A stretch of DNA of 64,000 bases from Heterotrichella gracilis (lineage: Eukaryota > Sar > Xanthophyceae > Tribonematales > Xanthonemataceae). Shown here in pieces: positions 48,171 to 58,189 of the stretch; positions within the stretch are counted from its first letter, which is position 1, and each line of letters starts with the position of its first letter. Made by a program: the position numbers and the translations under genes. The notes under the pieces are model-generated. The model saw only the letters and a list, made by a program, of their open reading frames with translations. It searched no databases and had not been told where the DNA came from. Location: the NCBI GenBank assembly GCA_032358255.1, contig JAULBX010000002.1, positions 744,001-808,000 of the forward strand, given 5' to 3'.

Positions 48171-50150
48171 ATGAATTCACTTTTAAATACATCTAAAAAA
48201 GTTGCTAAACATTTTGTAGTAGCGGCACTATTAAAAAGTTCGATTGCATTTTCGCAATCTGCTGTATTTAGCTGGGTAAATAGTTATGGCGATATTGGAG
48301 GTAACGCAGATAAAGGAAAATCAATAGTAGTAGATGCATCCGGCAATGTTTTTGCAGTTGGTGATTTTAGAGGAACTGTAGATTTTGATCCAAGTCCCGC
48401 CACGTTAACACTTACATCGGCTGGTGTTACAGATATTTATATAACGAAAACCGATGCAGCGGGAAATACATTATGGGCAAAACGAGTTGGAAGCGGGTAT
48501 GCAGAAAATGTTAATTGTGTAGCACTAGACCCATCAGGCAATTTATTACTAACGGGTACTTTTACGGGTCCGGGTGCTATTGATTTCGATCCGGATGCGG
48601 GAGTATCTACTTTAACCTCCAATGGTGGTATTGATGTTTTTGTTTTAAAACTCAATTCCAACGGCAGTTTTGTTTGGGCCAGAAACATGGGTGGTACTTC
48701 AACAGATGAGGGCACTTCAATTGCTGCAAATTCTTTGGGAGAAGTATTTACAACAGGAACGTTTAATGGTGCCGCAGATTTCGATCCTAGCCTCGCAACA
48801 TTTAATTTAAGTTCAGCGGGTGGGGTAGATATTTTCGTAACTAAATTTAATTCGGCAGGTAATTTTATTTGGGCAGATAGATTTGGTGGAACATCAACCG
48901 ATGTAGGTTTAGCAATAACAACAAATACAAACGGAGTATTTTTTACCGGTTATTTTCAGGGGATAGCGGACTTTGATCCGAGTGCTTCTACTGCCACCTT
49001 AAACTCTAGTGGAAGTAACGACGCGTTTGTATGTATGCTAAATTCAAATGGCACATTAAATTCTGCCTTTAATGTAGGAGGATCTGGTGGAGATATAGCT
49101 CAATCAATTCGTTCAGACGCTTCCGCTAACATACTCATTACAGGCTATTTTAATGGCATAGCAGATTTTGATTACAGTGCCGTTACAAATACATTAGCAT
49201 CATCAGGTGGTGCTGATATATTTGTTGCAAAGTACTCACCAACTTTAGCCCCAATTTGGGCCAGGGCAATGGGGGGAGCATTTGGTGATCAAGCATACGG
49301 TATATCAACTGATAATTCTAATAATGTTTATACAACAGGTGTGTTTAAAAATTTAGTAGATTTTGATCCAAGTGCAGCCACTTTCACCACTGCATCCAAT
49401 GGCAATACAGATGATATATTTATCCATAAATTAGATGCTAATGGAAACTTTGTATGGGTTGAATTCTTTGGCGGTAATAATGCCGATATCAGCAATACAA
49501 TTGTAGTTGATAACTCATCTAATATCTACACAACCGGCTCCTATATATCAACCGTTGATTTTAATCCGGGTGCAGGAACCTACACACTCGCAGCAATTGG
49601 CGGCGGCAGCGATGCGTATATTCATAAATTAGGTCCATGCGTTGCTCCGACGCCTCCGGTCAATACTACTTCAAATTCAAACCTATCTATTTGTGATGGT
49701 CAAAATACTTCGTTAACTGTTTCGGGAAGTTCAGTATCATGGTACTCAACTCCTACTTCAACAAATGCAATTGCAACCGGACCAATCTATAATACACCAA
49801 CACTTTCTGTCGGTATTTATTCATATTATGCGGAGTCTTCAACCTGTACATTAAGCCTAACAAGAACACAAATAACGGTAACAGTTTCGTCTTGTACAGG
49901 TGTGAAAGAAAATTTGAATTTTCTTTCAATAGTAAAAACTTATCCAAACCCATCCAACGGCTTTTATACAATCGAAGCTCCATATCAAATGCAGATTACC
50001 GTGATCAATGTAGTAGGTAAGAAGTTACTAGAACAAAATGTTTATTCCGGTAAAAATCAAATTGACTTAACCAATTATGATAAAGGAATCTATTTTCTTA
50101 ATCTAGAAAGTAGTACTGAGAAATTCATAATTAAATTAATTAAAGACTAG
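48171..50150 (+). CDS. secreted seven-bladed beta-propeller protein, T9SS (paralogue 5)
   Basis: 659 residues: signal peptide to about IAFSQ, seven blades (mostly DFDPS turns, one DFDY, one DFNPG), one Ig-like domain (SICDGQNTSLTVSG...) and a Por sorting domain (TYPNPSNGFYTI... IIKLIKD). It begins 24 bases after paralogue 4. Confidence 0.85.
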   Translation: MNSLLNTSKKVAKHFVVAALLKSSIAFSQSAVFSWVNSYGDIGGNADKGKSIVVDASGNVFAVGDFRGTVDFDPSPATLTLTSAGVTDIYITKTDAAGNTLWAKRVGSGYAENVNCVALDPSGNLLLTGTFTGPGAIDFDPDAGVSTLTSNGGIDVFVLKLNSNGSFVWARNMGGTSTDEGTSIAANSLGEVFTTGTFNGAADFDPSLATFNLSSAGGVDIFVTKFNSAGNFIWADRFGGTSTDVGLAITTNTNGVFFTGYFQGIADFDPSASTATLNSSGSNDAFVCMLNSNGTLNSAFNVGGSGGDIAQSIRSDASANILITGYFNGIADFDYSAVTNTLASSGGADIFVAKYSPTLAPIWARAMGGAFGDQAYGISTDNSNNVYTTGVFKNLVDFDPSAATFTTASNGNTDDIFIHKLDANGNFVWVEFFGGNNADISNTIVVDNSSNIYTTGSYISTVDFNPGAGTYTLAAIGGGSDAYIHKLGPCVAPTPPVNTTSNSNLSICDGQNTSLTVSGSSVSWYSTPTSTNAIATGPIYNTPTLSVGIYSYYAESSTCTLSLTRTQITVTVSSCTGVKENLNFLSIVKTYPNPSNGFYTIEAPYQMQITVINVVGKKLLEQNVYSGKNQIDLTNYDKGIYFLNLESSTEKFIIKLIKD

Positions 50151-50158
50151 TAAATTTA

Positions 50159-50779
50159 ATGGATATAAAAGTAAAACTAATACCTCAGGTAATCGAATAC
50201 AAAGCCTTTCAGTTTGCAATTTTCAAGCGAAAAGTGATTGTTACCGAGGATGCAATTCAGTTTAAAACAAAAACTTTGTTTGCTAACGAAATCGCTGCTG
50301 TTAGATATTCAAGAATAAACCGTGTTGCAGGAAATAGAATTGCAAGTTCAGATTATAAAATAGAATTGAGGTCGAATGCGGGTTCAAAAATAAAAATTAG
50401 TTTCTCTCACGTTGTTTCGCAGGGAAATCCTGAAAAGATAGAGAAGGCTTACTTTGATATGATTAATGCGCTTTCGCCTATTCAAAATAACATTTTAAGA
50501 ATTAATCTTGAAAAAATAAGTGCCGGCGAAAAAATTCAATTTGAAAACGTTTTATTAGCAAATGAAGGTATTGAAATAAAAGCAAATTTTTTGAATAAAG
50601 CTGTATCAGTGTCTTGGGATGATTTAAAAATATCTTATAGTAACGGAGAACTTTATTTTTATGATTCTATAAAAAAGGTGGGCAGTTTATATTGCAATAC
50701 TATTTGGAATATAAAAGTGCTTGAAGATGTTTGTGCGGGTTTCATAAAAAAGAACGCTAAGCAAACAATAACGTATTGA
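50159..50779 (+). CDS. hypothetical protein
   Basis: 206 residues, no signal peptide. Strand-rich N-terminal half (VIVTEDAIQFKTKTLFANEIAAVRYS) like a PH-type or bacterial PH-like domain, repeated more weakly in the second half (ANEGIEIKANFLNKAVSVSWDDLKISYS). Family not recognised. Starts 8 bases after the last propeller gene. Confidence 0.6.
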   Translation: MDIKVKLIPQVIEYKAFQFAIFKRKVIVTEDAIQFKTKTLFANEIAAVRYSRINRVAGNRIASSDYKIELRSNAGSKIKISFSHVVSQGNPEKIEKAYFDMINALSPIQNNILRINLEKISAGEKIQFENVLLANEGIEIKANFLNKAVSVSWDDLKISYSNGELYFYDSIKKVGSLYCNTIWNIKVLEDVCAGFIKKNAKQTITY

Positions 50780-50861
50780 AAATGGATGAGATTATTATTA
50801 CTTAATAATTAACCTCATTGTAGCTGAGGACGCCGAAGGCATAATGTTTATTTTATAAATT

Positions 50862-51335
50862 ATGAGTCAAAAAAAAATAATTCCTGTAAAATATTTTTAC
50901 TATTGCATGTTGGTGTGCGCAATGTTGATTTCTGGTGTGTTTTTCTTTTTATGGAAGCGTGAATCGGATAGCGGAAAAGCCCTCGATGAAAAAGGCATCA
51001 CTGTAGATGCGTGGGTAGTTAACTTATACGAAACAAAAGTGAGTAAAAAATCAAGATCAAACTACTATATGGAAGTTGGTTTTTTTACAGATACAACAAA
51101 ACTAGCTGCCGCTGCTAATACTGACACTAATTCTAAAGCACAAACAGAAAGCGATAAGTTGTTGAAGTCATTAGCTAAGCAAACAGCCTCTTTAAGAGAG
51201 CCAATTGGTGATTATGAAACTCAAAAAATACCTTTGATAGGATACAGCTCCTATAAAAACTATAAAATAGATGATAAAATAAAAGTACAATTCTTACCAG
51301 AAGACCATTCGGTAATAAGATTAGTAAATAAATAG
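50862..51335 (+). CDS. single-pass membrane protein, DUF3592-like
   Basis: 157 residues with one transmembrane helix (about 10-30) and an outer domain with GITVDAWVVNLYETK and a C-terminal KVQFLPEDHSVIRLV, the layout of DUF3592-type proteins. Function unknown. Confidence 0.6.
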   Translation: MSQKKIIPVKYFYYCMLVCAMLISGVFFFLWKRESDSGKALDEKGITVDAWVVNLYETKVSKKSRSNYYMEVGFFTDTTKLAAAANTDTNSKAQTESDKLLKSLAKQTASLREPIGDYETQKIPLIGYSSYKNYKIDDKIKVQFLPEDHSVIRLVNK

Positions 51336-51397
51336 AATTTGATAGATCAACTTCTGTTGAAAGTAAACTCAATTAAAAATACTAAAATCAAAAAACT

Positions 51398-52081
51398 ATG
51401 CCAGTAAAACTAAAAAATATCGAATTCCGCAGCATTCAATTAGGTTCTGATAACAGAAGAAGCGCAAATGGATATTTTAGAGATTATCATTTAGAATTTA
51501 AAACGATAAATAGCGCTAAAACTATTGTTGAATTAATGAAAGGAATAAAAATCAAAATAAACTTTGGTTCTTTAGAAATTCCCAATAGCGAAAACAAATG
51601 GCTGTACGACGTATCAGGAAATTTTAATAATCCAATACCTGAAGATCTAAAATCAGAGCTAATTAGTTGGTATAAAAATTATCTCAATTTTGAGTTAGTA
51701 CTGGAGAATCCAATAAAGGAAGATGATAGGGACGACTACTATTTCCATTTAGCAGATGGATGCAAAGTCAGGGTAAATTTTGACAAGAATCCGGGTGAAG
51801 ACGATCCGCTTAATATTTGGATGCATATTGATATCAGGGAGCTTCCTGGTTTTAGCGAAATAAAAGATTCTGCCTGGCAAAGTTATGAGACTAATTCAAA
51901 TGATGAATATATCGGTATGAGACCTAAATGGGATAAGAAACATTTAATAGAATCGGAATACAACGAAAAAACACAAGAATGGAGTAAAAAAATAACAAAT
52001 CATTTAGAGCTCTATCTTAATGGTTACTCAATTGATATCAGCTTTAAATGTTATCTTGAAGGGGAAATAAGCATACAATAA
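51398..52081 (+). CDS. hypothetical cytoplasmic protein
   Basis: 227 residues without signal peptide or membrane segment; mixed alpha/beta with many acidic residues. No family recognised. A broken copy of its last 55 codons lies downstream at 53610-53766, showing that the locus has been duplicated. Confidence 0.65.
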   Translation: MPVKLKNIEFRSIQLGSDNRRSANGYFRDYHLEFKTINSAKTIVELMKGIKIKINFGSLEIPNSENKWLYDVSGNFNNPIPEDLKSELISWYKNYLNFELVLENPIKEDDRDDYYFHLADGCKVRVNFDKNPGEDDPLNIWMHIDIRELPGFSEIKDSAWQSYETNSNDEYIGMRPKWDKKHLIESEYNEKTQEWSKKITNHLELYLNGYSIDISFKCYLEGEISIQ

Positions 52082-52121
52082 GATAGGGTCTTGGGTAAGT
52101 GTTCTAAAAAGTTGTTAATCC

Positions 52122-53408
52122 ATGATCACAAACACTAACAGAATATCCTCTTTAGATCTTATCCGAGGCTTTGCTGTAATGGGAATGATTTTCATTAATA
52201 TGTTGGTGTTTATTCCCGACTTCTACCAAATTTTATTTCAAGAATCCATAGAAGGCAGGCTTACATTAGACGCATTAACTTACAAAATAATTTACATTTT
52301 CTTTGATGGGAAAATGAGAGCTTTGTTTACGTTAGTGTTTGGAGCTGGAATAGTTATTTTTTTTACATCGAATATCAATGCTCGATTTAATAGAAGTGAT
52401 TATTTCTCAAGAAGGATGTTATTGTTGCTATTATTTGCTCTAATACATGCATACGTTTTGCTTTGGCCTGGAAGTATTTTGTTTGAGTATGCGATTTGTG
52501 GCTTTCTCTTGCTTAGTTTAAGAGGATTGAGCGCTAAAATTCTTTTAGTCTTATCCATTTCTATTTTAATTTTTTTTAGCTACCTGGAGTCTAAAGATTT
52601 TTATGAACTTAAAGAAGCATACAACGGATATGAAAAGGCAAATTCCACAAAAAGCGGAAATCAAATAGTTCAGGAAAACGTAAAAGAGCAAAAGGAGAGG
52701 TTTGAAACATACTTGGCAGGCTTTCCACCCTTTCCTGAGTCGATGAAAGAAAAAATGAATGCGGAAAAACAAGCTAATATTAAGTTATATACATCAAGTC
52801 TAAAGAATATTTACGCCAAAAATAAGAAAACCTCAACTGAAAGACTTTCATTGGGAGTCTATCTTTTTATTTTAGAAAGCCTGGGTACAATGTTACTTGG
52901 TATGGCGCTATTCAAACTGGGCTTCTTCGAGTTTTATAGGCGTATTCATTGCTTACTTATTTTTTTATGCATTCCTATTGGAATATTCTTGTATTACTTT
53001 CTTTATAATTGGAAGGCATCTACAAAAGGTGAATTAATTGAGATCTATTCCTGGATGAATTTTAGTTCCCAAAGTATTGAAGGGGTAGCGAGAATAATTT
53101 TTTCTTTAGGTTATTGCTCCTTACTAATTTTCTTTAATCAGATGCGTATTATAAGTCCGTTTCTTGAATTGATAAGAAACGTAGGAAAGATGGCTTTTAG
53201 CAACTATGTGGCACAAACTTTTATTTTTGTTGTTCTTTTTTATGCTTTCAAATTTTATGGCCGTTTTAATATAATTCAATTAACTTCTTTCTCAATTATT
53301 ATAATTTCAGTTCAGTTGGCCGCCAGTCATTTTTGTATTAAATTTTTTGGGTCCGGACAGTTAGAGTACTTATGGAGGAAAATGGCAAGTAAACATTTAC
53401 CAGATTAA
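52122..53408 (+). CDS. DUF418 membrane protein (YeiB-like)
   Basis: 428 residues with about eight to ten membrane segments. N-terminal RISSLDLIRGFAVMGMIFINM and the C-terminal FGSGQLEYLWRK are typical of DUF418 proteins; a charged internal loop (about 165-245) separates two membrane halves. Role unknown, perhaps transport. Confidence 0.85.
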   Translation: MITNTNRISSLDLIRGFAVMGMIFINMLVFIPDFYQILFQESIEGRLTLDALTYKIIYIFFDGKMRALFTLVFGAGIVIFFTSNINARFNRSDYFSRRMLLLLLFALIHAYVLLWPGSILFEYAICGFLLLSLRGLSAKILLVLSISILIFFSYLESKDFYELKEAYNGYEKANSTKSGNQIVQENVKEQKERFETYLAGFPPFPESMKEKMNAEKQANIKLYTSSLKNIYAKNKKTSTERLSLGVYLFILESLGTMLLGMALFKLGFFEFYRRIHCLLIFLCIPIGIFLYYFLYNWKASTKGELIEIYSWMNFSSQSIEGVARIIFSLGYCSLLIFFNQMRIISPFLELIRNVGKMAFSNYVAQTFIFVVLFYAFKFYGRFNIIQLTSFSIIIISVQLAASHFCIKFFGSGQLEYLWRKMASKHLPD

Positions 53409-53609
53409 TGGCTATCTACAAATAATTTCAACAAAATTTATTACAAATATAAGGTCTTATACAAAATGCTAAAAGAAATACCAAATAAACCTAATTTTTA
53501 AAAATAAAATAAATGACATTATTACAGTTTTGTTTGTGATATTAATACTCGTTGTGTAATTTTTTAATTGGCAAAGCTAAGGCAGATTTATAAATTATGA
53601 ATATACTGT

Positions 53610-53766
53610 AATGAAACCCAAATGAGACAAGAAGTATTTAATAGAATCAAAATACAATGAAAGAACTCACGAGTGGAGTGAAAAATAACTAATCATCTGG
53701 AATTATATTTGAACGGTTACTCGATTCATATAAGTTTTAAATGCTATTTTTCTGACGAGATATAAA
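53610..53766 (+). pseudogene. fragment duplicating the end of 51398-52081
   Basis: The stretch matches codons of residues about 170-222 of the 51398 gene (ATGAGACCTAAATGGGATAA versus atgaaacccaaatgagacaa, then elLYLNGYSIDISFKCY) with an in-frame stop and small indels. The rest of the 389-base gap 53409-53797 holds nothing I can support. Confidence 0.75.
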
Positions 53767-53797
53767 TAGAAATTCAAATGCTATAAAGTAAATATTT

Positions 53798-54853
53798 ATG
53801 AAAACCAAATGTGTATGGTTAGTTTTCGTTGGTTTTTCTGTAATGCTCATAAGCTGCAAAAAAGAGAAAAGCACTTCAAGCAGTTGCAATTTAGATGTTC
53901 CGCTTTATACCCAGTTTAATTACCCGACTGGAGTAGCAATTGAACGTTTAGAATTAAATTCGAATCCAAATTACAGGCTAATTGCAATAGAGCAATACAA
54001 CAGCATCACGCCGGAGAATATTTTTAAGCCTTCTTATTTACACCCTGATAAAAACTTATACTATTGGCAGGAAGCAGATTCATTGGTCGCATTTTGTAAA
54101 ATCAACAACAAACGTGTGCATGGTCATACCCTAATTTGGCATCAACAATTACCCGATTGGATAAAAACATTTGATGGCAATGAACAACAATGGAATGACT
54201 TATTTAAACAACATATTCAAACAATTGTCACTCACTTTAAAGATAAAGTTGCAGCATGGGATGTAGTGAACGAAGCTTTTAACGAGGATGGTACTTTAAG
54301 AAATACTATTTGGCTTCAAAAAATTGGACCTTCGTATATTGAAAAAGCATTTATCTATGCAGATGAAGCAGATAATAATACTTTACTTTTCTACAATGAT
54401 TTTAATCTTGAGTTCAATCCAACAAAATTAAATGCAATTACCTCATATTTTAATGCTTTAAGAAATAGAGGTGTCAGAGTTGATGGAATTGGATTGCAAA
54501 TGCACATCAGCATTCAATATCCCGAAGTTTCTCAAATTGCCTCAGCGTTAAAAAAAACTGCTTCACATAATTATAAAATTCATTTGTCCGAGTTAGATAT
54601 TTCTGTTAACCCAACCGGCAAGGGTGTTGACTTAAACTCGGATGTGTTTATTAGGCAAGCTAATCTTTTGAAATCAATCGTAAAACTATACAATGAATTA
54701 CCTCAAGAATATCAGTATGGAATAACATTTTGGGGCGTTAGTGACGCTAACTCATGGATAAGAAATTTCTATAATCGAATTGACTATCCACTGCTGTTTG
54801 ACGAAAACTATCTACCAAAACCAGCTTATTGCTACTTAAAACAAGCGTTATGA
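53798..54853 (+). CDS. endo-1,4-beta-xylanase, GH10 lipoprotein
   Basis: 351 residues. Lipoprotein signal with lipobox LISC (Cys at about 20). GH10 barrel: GHTLIWHQQLPDW, acid/base Glu159 in DVVNEAF and nucleophile Glu265 in HLSELDIS, plus TFWGVSDANSW near the end. Hydrolyses xylan backbone; anchored in a membrane, probably facing outward. Its stop overlaps the ATG of the next gene. Confidence 0.93.
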   Translation: MKTKCVWLVFVGFSVMLISCKKEKSTSSSCNLDVPLYTQFNYPTGVAIERLELNSNPNYRLIAIEQYNSITPENIFKPSYLHPDKNLYYWQEADSLVAFCKINNKRVHGHTLIWHQQLPDWIKTFDGNEQQWNDLFKQHIQTIVTHFKDKVAAWDVVNEAFNEDGTLRNTIWLQKIGPSYIEKAFIYADEADNNTLLFYNDFNLEFNPTKLNAITSYFNALRNRGVRVDGIGLQMHISIQYPEVSQIASALKKTASHNYKIHLSELDISVNPTGKGVDLNSDVFIRQANLLKSIVKLYNELPQEYQYGITFWGVSDANSWIRNFYNRIDYPLLFDENYLPKPAYCYLKQAL

Positions 54854-55332
54854 AAAACAAATATAAAACAATACTGATCATTTTAATAATGATAAGTTTA
54901 AATGTCAAATCTCAAATAGCAATATCCTATTCACCATTTCAATCATTGCTTGGCATCAGCACAAACACCGAAAAACTATTTTGGCTAGACTATAAAATTG
55001 AAACTAACACCTTCGCTTCTAACTTAAATATGGAGTTTTCGCCAAAAATTAATTTTACAAGGAAGGAATATGTAAACTACTATTGTGGCCCAGGAATGTC
55101 GTTTAATCCGGTTTATAGTGGCTCGGATTTACCAGTTACAAATGGCTATTTCTTCGATTTTGGTGCTAGAATTAAACCTTTTATAAAGTATAAAAGTGTT
55201 CAAATTCTATTTGAATTATCACCTTATATCAATAACCAATTCTCTGGAGGTAATATTAGAACTCGTTTAGGTGTATCTTACAATTTCATAAAAAATTCCA
55301 AAAGATCCTTATTGAATGGCAGCGATAAATAG
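54850..55332 (+). CDS. small secreted, barrel-like hypothetical protein
   Basis: 160 residues from ATG 54850, overlapping the xylanase stop (ATGA). Signal peptide to about NVKSQ, then alternating strands (KINFTRKEYVNYYCGPGMSFNP, GARIKPFIKYKSVQILFELSP) suggesting an outer-membrane beta-barrel of about eight strands. Translational coupling suggests a job with the xylanase. Confidence 0.6.
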   Translation: MKNKYKTILIILIMISLNVKSQIAISYSPFQSLLGISTNTEKLFWLDYKIETNTFASNLNMEFSPKINFTRKEYVNYYCGPGMSFNPVYSGSDLPVTNGYFFDFGARIKPFIKYKSVQILFELSPYINNQFSGGNIRTRLGVSYNFIKNSKRSLLNGSDK

Positions 55333-55362
55333 AATGTTAAGTAAAATAACAACATCTTATAA

Positions 55363-56313
55363 ATGAAAAAATACAATTGTTATTTTAAAGATGAAAATAA
55401 GAAAAGAAAATTTGGACAAGCGCATGTATTGGTGGCATTAATGCTATGTAGTGTGCTGATCAGCTCTTGCGATTTCAATAAACTATATTTGAAACCTTTT
55501 AAAGCACCCTTAAACGCGAGTAAAATCAGATTATCAACAAGTAGAGATACTACAATTGTATTCTTTGAAAAAGTTAATCATCAACCAACATTTACTAATA
55601 ATGGAAAAGACACCCTAAGTTTTAATTATACTATTGAGAGTGCGGTATTCAAAAGTAATAACGGGAATTTACTAAACGGCTGGATGCTGAAGCCGAAAGG
55701 TATAAAGCCTAAGATCACAATTCTTCATTTTCATGGCAATTCAGGGTTTATAGTAGATGAATATTTCGCAATCAAACCCCTTTTAAAGGATAGTTTTCAG
55801 ATTTTTACCTTCGACTATAGCGGATTTGGATTTTCAACAGGCAATTCTAATAAAAATAATATTCTAGTAGATGGGCTAACAGCGCTAGAGTATGTAAAAA
55901 AAAGAGAAGATGTGCTTCCAACAAAGCTAATTCTCTATGGACAATCATTGGGCGGACATTTAGCTGCGGTTGTTGCCGGTAAAAGCTCGAGTCAAATTGA
56001 TGGTTTAGTTTTGGAGGGTGCCTTTTCTTCGCATAAGGATATTGCCGCATACACTATTCCTGTTTTGGGGCGTTTGCTTGTAAGACAAAATTATTCAGCA
56101 TTGAAGTCAATTAAAAAATATAATAACCCATTACTAATAATTCATAGTAGCGAGGACAAAACAATACCTTTATATATGGGTAAAAAACTCTTTAAAAGTG
56201 CAAACGCACCAAAAGAATTCTATCAAATCGAAAAATGCCATATATGTGGCCCAATTTACTATTCAGATGAAATAGCAAGAAAAATAAAAACTATGCTTCA
56301 ACAAAATAAATAG
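55363..56313 (+). CDS. alpha/beta hydrolase, lipoprotein-like
   Basis: 316 residues; N-terminal hydrophobic segment ending in SSC suggests a lipobox (about residue 36). Alpha/beta hydrolase core: oxyanion region HFHGNSGF, nucleophile elbow GQSLGG and late Asp/His (SSEDKTIP, KCHICG). It fits the BAAT/YqiA-like abhydrolase group related to serine aminopeptidases. Substrate unknown. Confidence 0.8.
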   Translation: MKKYNCYFKDENKKRKFGQAHVLVALMLCSVLISSCDFNKLYLKPFKAPLNASKIRLSTSRDTTIVFFEKVNHQPTFTNNGKDTLSFNYTIESAVFKSNNGNLLNGWMLKPKGIKPKITILHFHGNSGFIVDEYFAIKPLLKDSFQIFTFDYSGFGFSTGNSNKNNILVDGLTALEYVKKREDVLPTKLILYGQSLGGHLAAVVAGKSSSQIDGLVLEGAFSSHKDIAAYTIPVLGRLLVRQNYSALKSIKKYNNPLLIIHSSEDKTIPLYMGKKLFKSANAPKEFYQIEKCHICGPIYYSDEIARKIKTMLQQNK

Positions 56314-56355
56314 TCCTTGGTCTACTACTCCAGAAAATAATGTTTGACTTAAGTT

Positions 56356-57366
56356 GTGCTTAAAAAAACAATTCTCAATTTTATAAGTCTGCCTATTGGA
56401 ATTTTAATTTCAATAGGGTTATCTTGGTTATTGATTAAGCTATTTCCTTCCCAATCAAATGAGGGTTGGGGTGGCGTAGGTGATATGTTGGCTTTTGCGG
56501 TTATTGTGCCAGCTTTTTCGATTCTTACTTTTTTAATTTGGACGATTAAAGTAGCCTATGATATCTATAAACTAAAGTCAAATAAAAAATTCTTTCGTTG
56601 GAACGTAATTATTTTAGCTATACCTTATTCTATATTGATGTTTTTCTTGCTTATATACTTATTTAAAAGTGGAAATGAAGCTTACCAAAGAAACTCTATT
56701 ACAATTGAAATAAATAAATATGATTCACTTTTGTACCCAGCTAACTTCCATGTCAAGAATTTTGTTCGTGGCTCTGATTCAGTATTGCTGTATATGGATA
56801 ATTATGAAAAACAAAATGTAAGTACGCTTGAGTACGCTATTTATAAAAATGGAATTTTTCAAACTGAAAGTAAAGGATTGTTTGATTGTTTATGTCTGTT
56901 TAAATTAAAAAATAACAGTTTAAGTGAAATTCAGCAACCTAGTTATAATGATAGCTTAAACGCAAACGGAGTTAATATAATAAAAATTGAAGAGCCGGTA
57001 CCATGTATTACTTATGGAACCTTGGCAGAGCAATCTTATACGGTTCTCAGAGATACTTGTCAACCCAGTAAATCAGATACACTTTGGGGGTATATAACAG
57101 ATAACCATGGAGCCCGTAATATTACATATTCTGACGACGAAGGAATAAATTATATTTTATTTTGTACCGAGCCTAGTACCTACAACCCTACAATGCTCTT
57201 TATTGGAGAACTGAAAAACAAACAAAATAAAGTGTATAAAATTAATTTAAGTGATGATGACAGAAAGTATTTTGAACCTCGTCAAATCATAACCATTTTC
57301 AAACAAAATAATAAATTTTACATACTTTGCCATAAAAAAGCCATTTGGTTTAGTATGGAAAAATAG
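56356..57366 (+). CDS. hypothetical membrane protein
   Basis: 336 residues, GTG start at 56356 (no in-frame ATG gives a complete first membrane segment). Three transmembrane segments in the first 115 residues are followed by an exported beta-rich domain. No family recognised. Confidence 0.6.
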   Translation: MLKKTILNFISLPIGILISIGLSWLLIKLFPSQSNEGWGGVGDMLAFAVIVPAFSILTFLIWTIKVAYDIYKLKSNKKFFRWNVIILAIPYSILMFFLLIYLFKSGNEAYQRNSITIEINKYDSLLYPANFHVKNFVRGSDSVLLYMDNYEKQNVSTLEYAIYKNGIFQTESKGLFDCLCLFKLKNNSLSEIQQPSYNDSLNANGVNIIKIEEPVPCITYGTLAEQSYTVLRDTCQPSKSDTLWGYITDNHGARNITYSDDEGINYILFCTEPSTYNPTMLFIGELKNKQNKVYKINLSDDDRKYFEPRQIITIFKQNNKFYILCHKKAIWFSMEK

Positions 57367-57397
57367 CCTAAGCTACGTCTAAATATAAAAAGCAGAA

Positions 57398-58171
57398 ATG
57401 AAAAAGGTAACTCTACTATTACTATATATTATTTGTAATGCGCATAATAATTATGCTCAATCGGATTATACTTATAAGGTCCAAAAGATAAATTATAATT
57501 TACCCAAGTTAACCGTAAAAATAACACGAAGTCCTCAGAGCAAAAATCCTGGAAGAATAACCATTGACTTTGTTCATAATGCCAAACATGATTCATTAAA
57601 CAAAAAGGAGTTTGGTAAAACCGATTTTTACAATTACTTAAGCCTTGTTGTAACCACTAATAAGGGAGGCACTTATATCTTAGATAATTTCCAATTAGAA
57701 AATATTTTATATGATAAACAACCTTTACCTTATGCATCTGATACCATTCAACTAACTTTCAAACATGTTTCATCTGGCCTAGGTTACTACGAATATTATT
57801 ATGAACCTATTTATATTTATTCAAATGAAGCTAGTTTTTATTCTAATAACTTCGAATTAAAACAGGATAATAACTGGCGAGAAGTGGGCAGAGTATATAA
57901 AAAACCTTTTGTGTTTGAAGATTTTGTTAGCCAAGACCCTTTGTATCACTTAAACAAATATTATTTGAACAGGGAAACGGGAAAAATGTATAAAGGCTCT
58001 AAATTGTTCCGAAAATTTAAAGCTAAAACACTTTTTCATAATCAAAGTAATTTTGTTGTAATAAATGAAATGAGAATGTATACTAGTAAAGATGGCAAGC
58101 AGAAAATGAAAGGGAGTGACTTGATACAGTTAAAGAAAATTGATTTGAAATTGTGGAATGTAGAAAAGTAA
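57398..58171 (+). CDS. secreted hypothetical protein
   Basis: 257 residues, signal peptide to about NNYAQ, beta-rich body with many aromatic residues (YYEYYYEPIYIY). No family recognised. First of a run of four co-oriented secreted proteins. Confidence 0.6.
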   Translation: MKKVTLLLLYIICNAHNNYAQSDYTYKVQKINYNLPKLTVKITRSPQSKNPGRITIDFVHNAKHDSLNKKEFGKTDFYNYLSLVVTTNKGGTYILDNFQLENILYDKQPLPYASDTIQLTFKHVSSGLGYYEYYYEPIYIYSNEASFYSNNFELKQDNNWREVGRVYKKPFVFEDFVSQDPLYHLNKYYLNRETGKMYKGSKLFRKFKAKTLFHNQSNFVVINEMRMYTSKDGKQKMKGSDLIQLKKIDLKLWNVEK

Positions 58172-58189
58172 AGCATCTAGTTAAGTGTT

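Noticed and set aside
40690-49983. Minus-strand ORFs of 60-133 codons across the propeller genes
   Set aside because: They are antisense shadows of repeated coding sequence, rich in PGSKS-type strings that mirror the DFDPG codons.
38096-50150. CRISPR-like regularly spaced repeats
   Set aside because: The periodic gattttgatccgg-type repeats encode the DFDPG turns of propeller blades, in frame and about 190 bases apart; no spacer/repeat structure.
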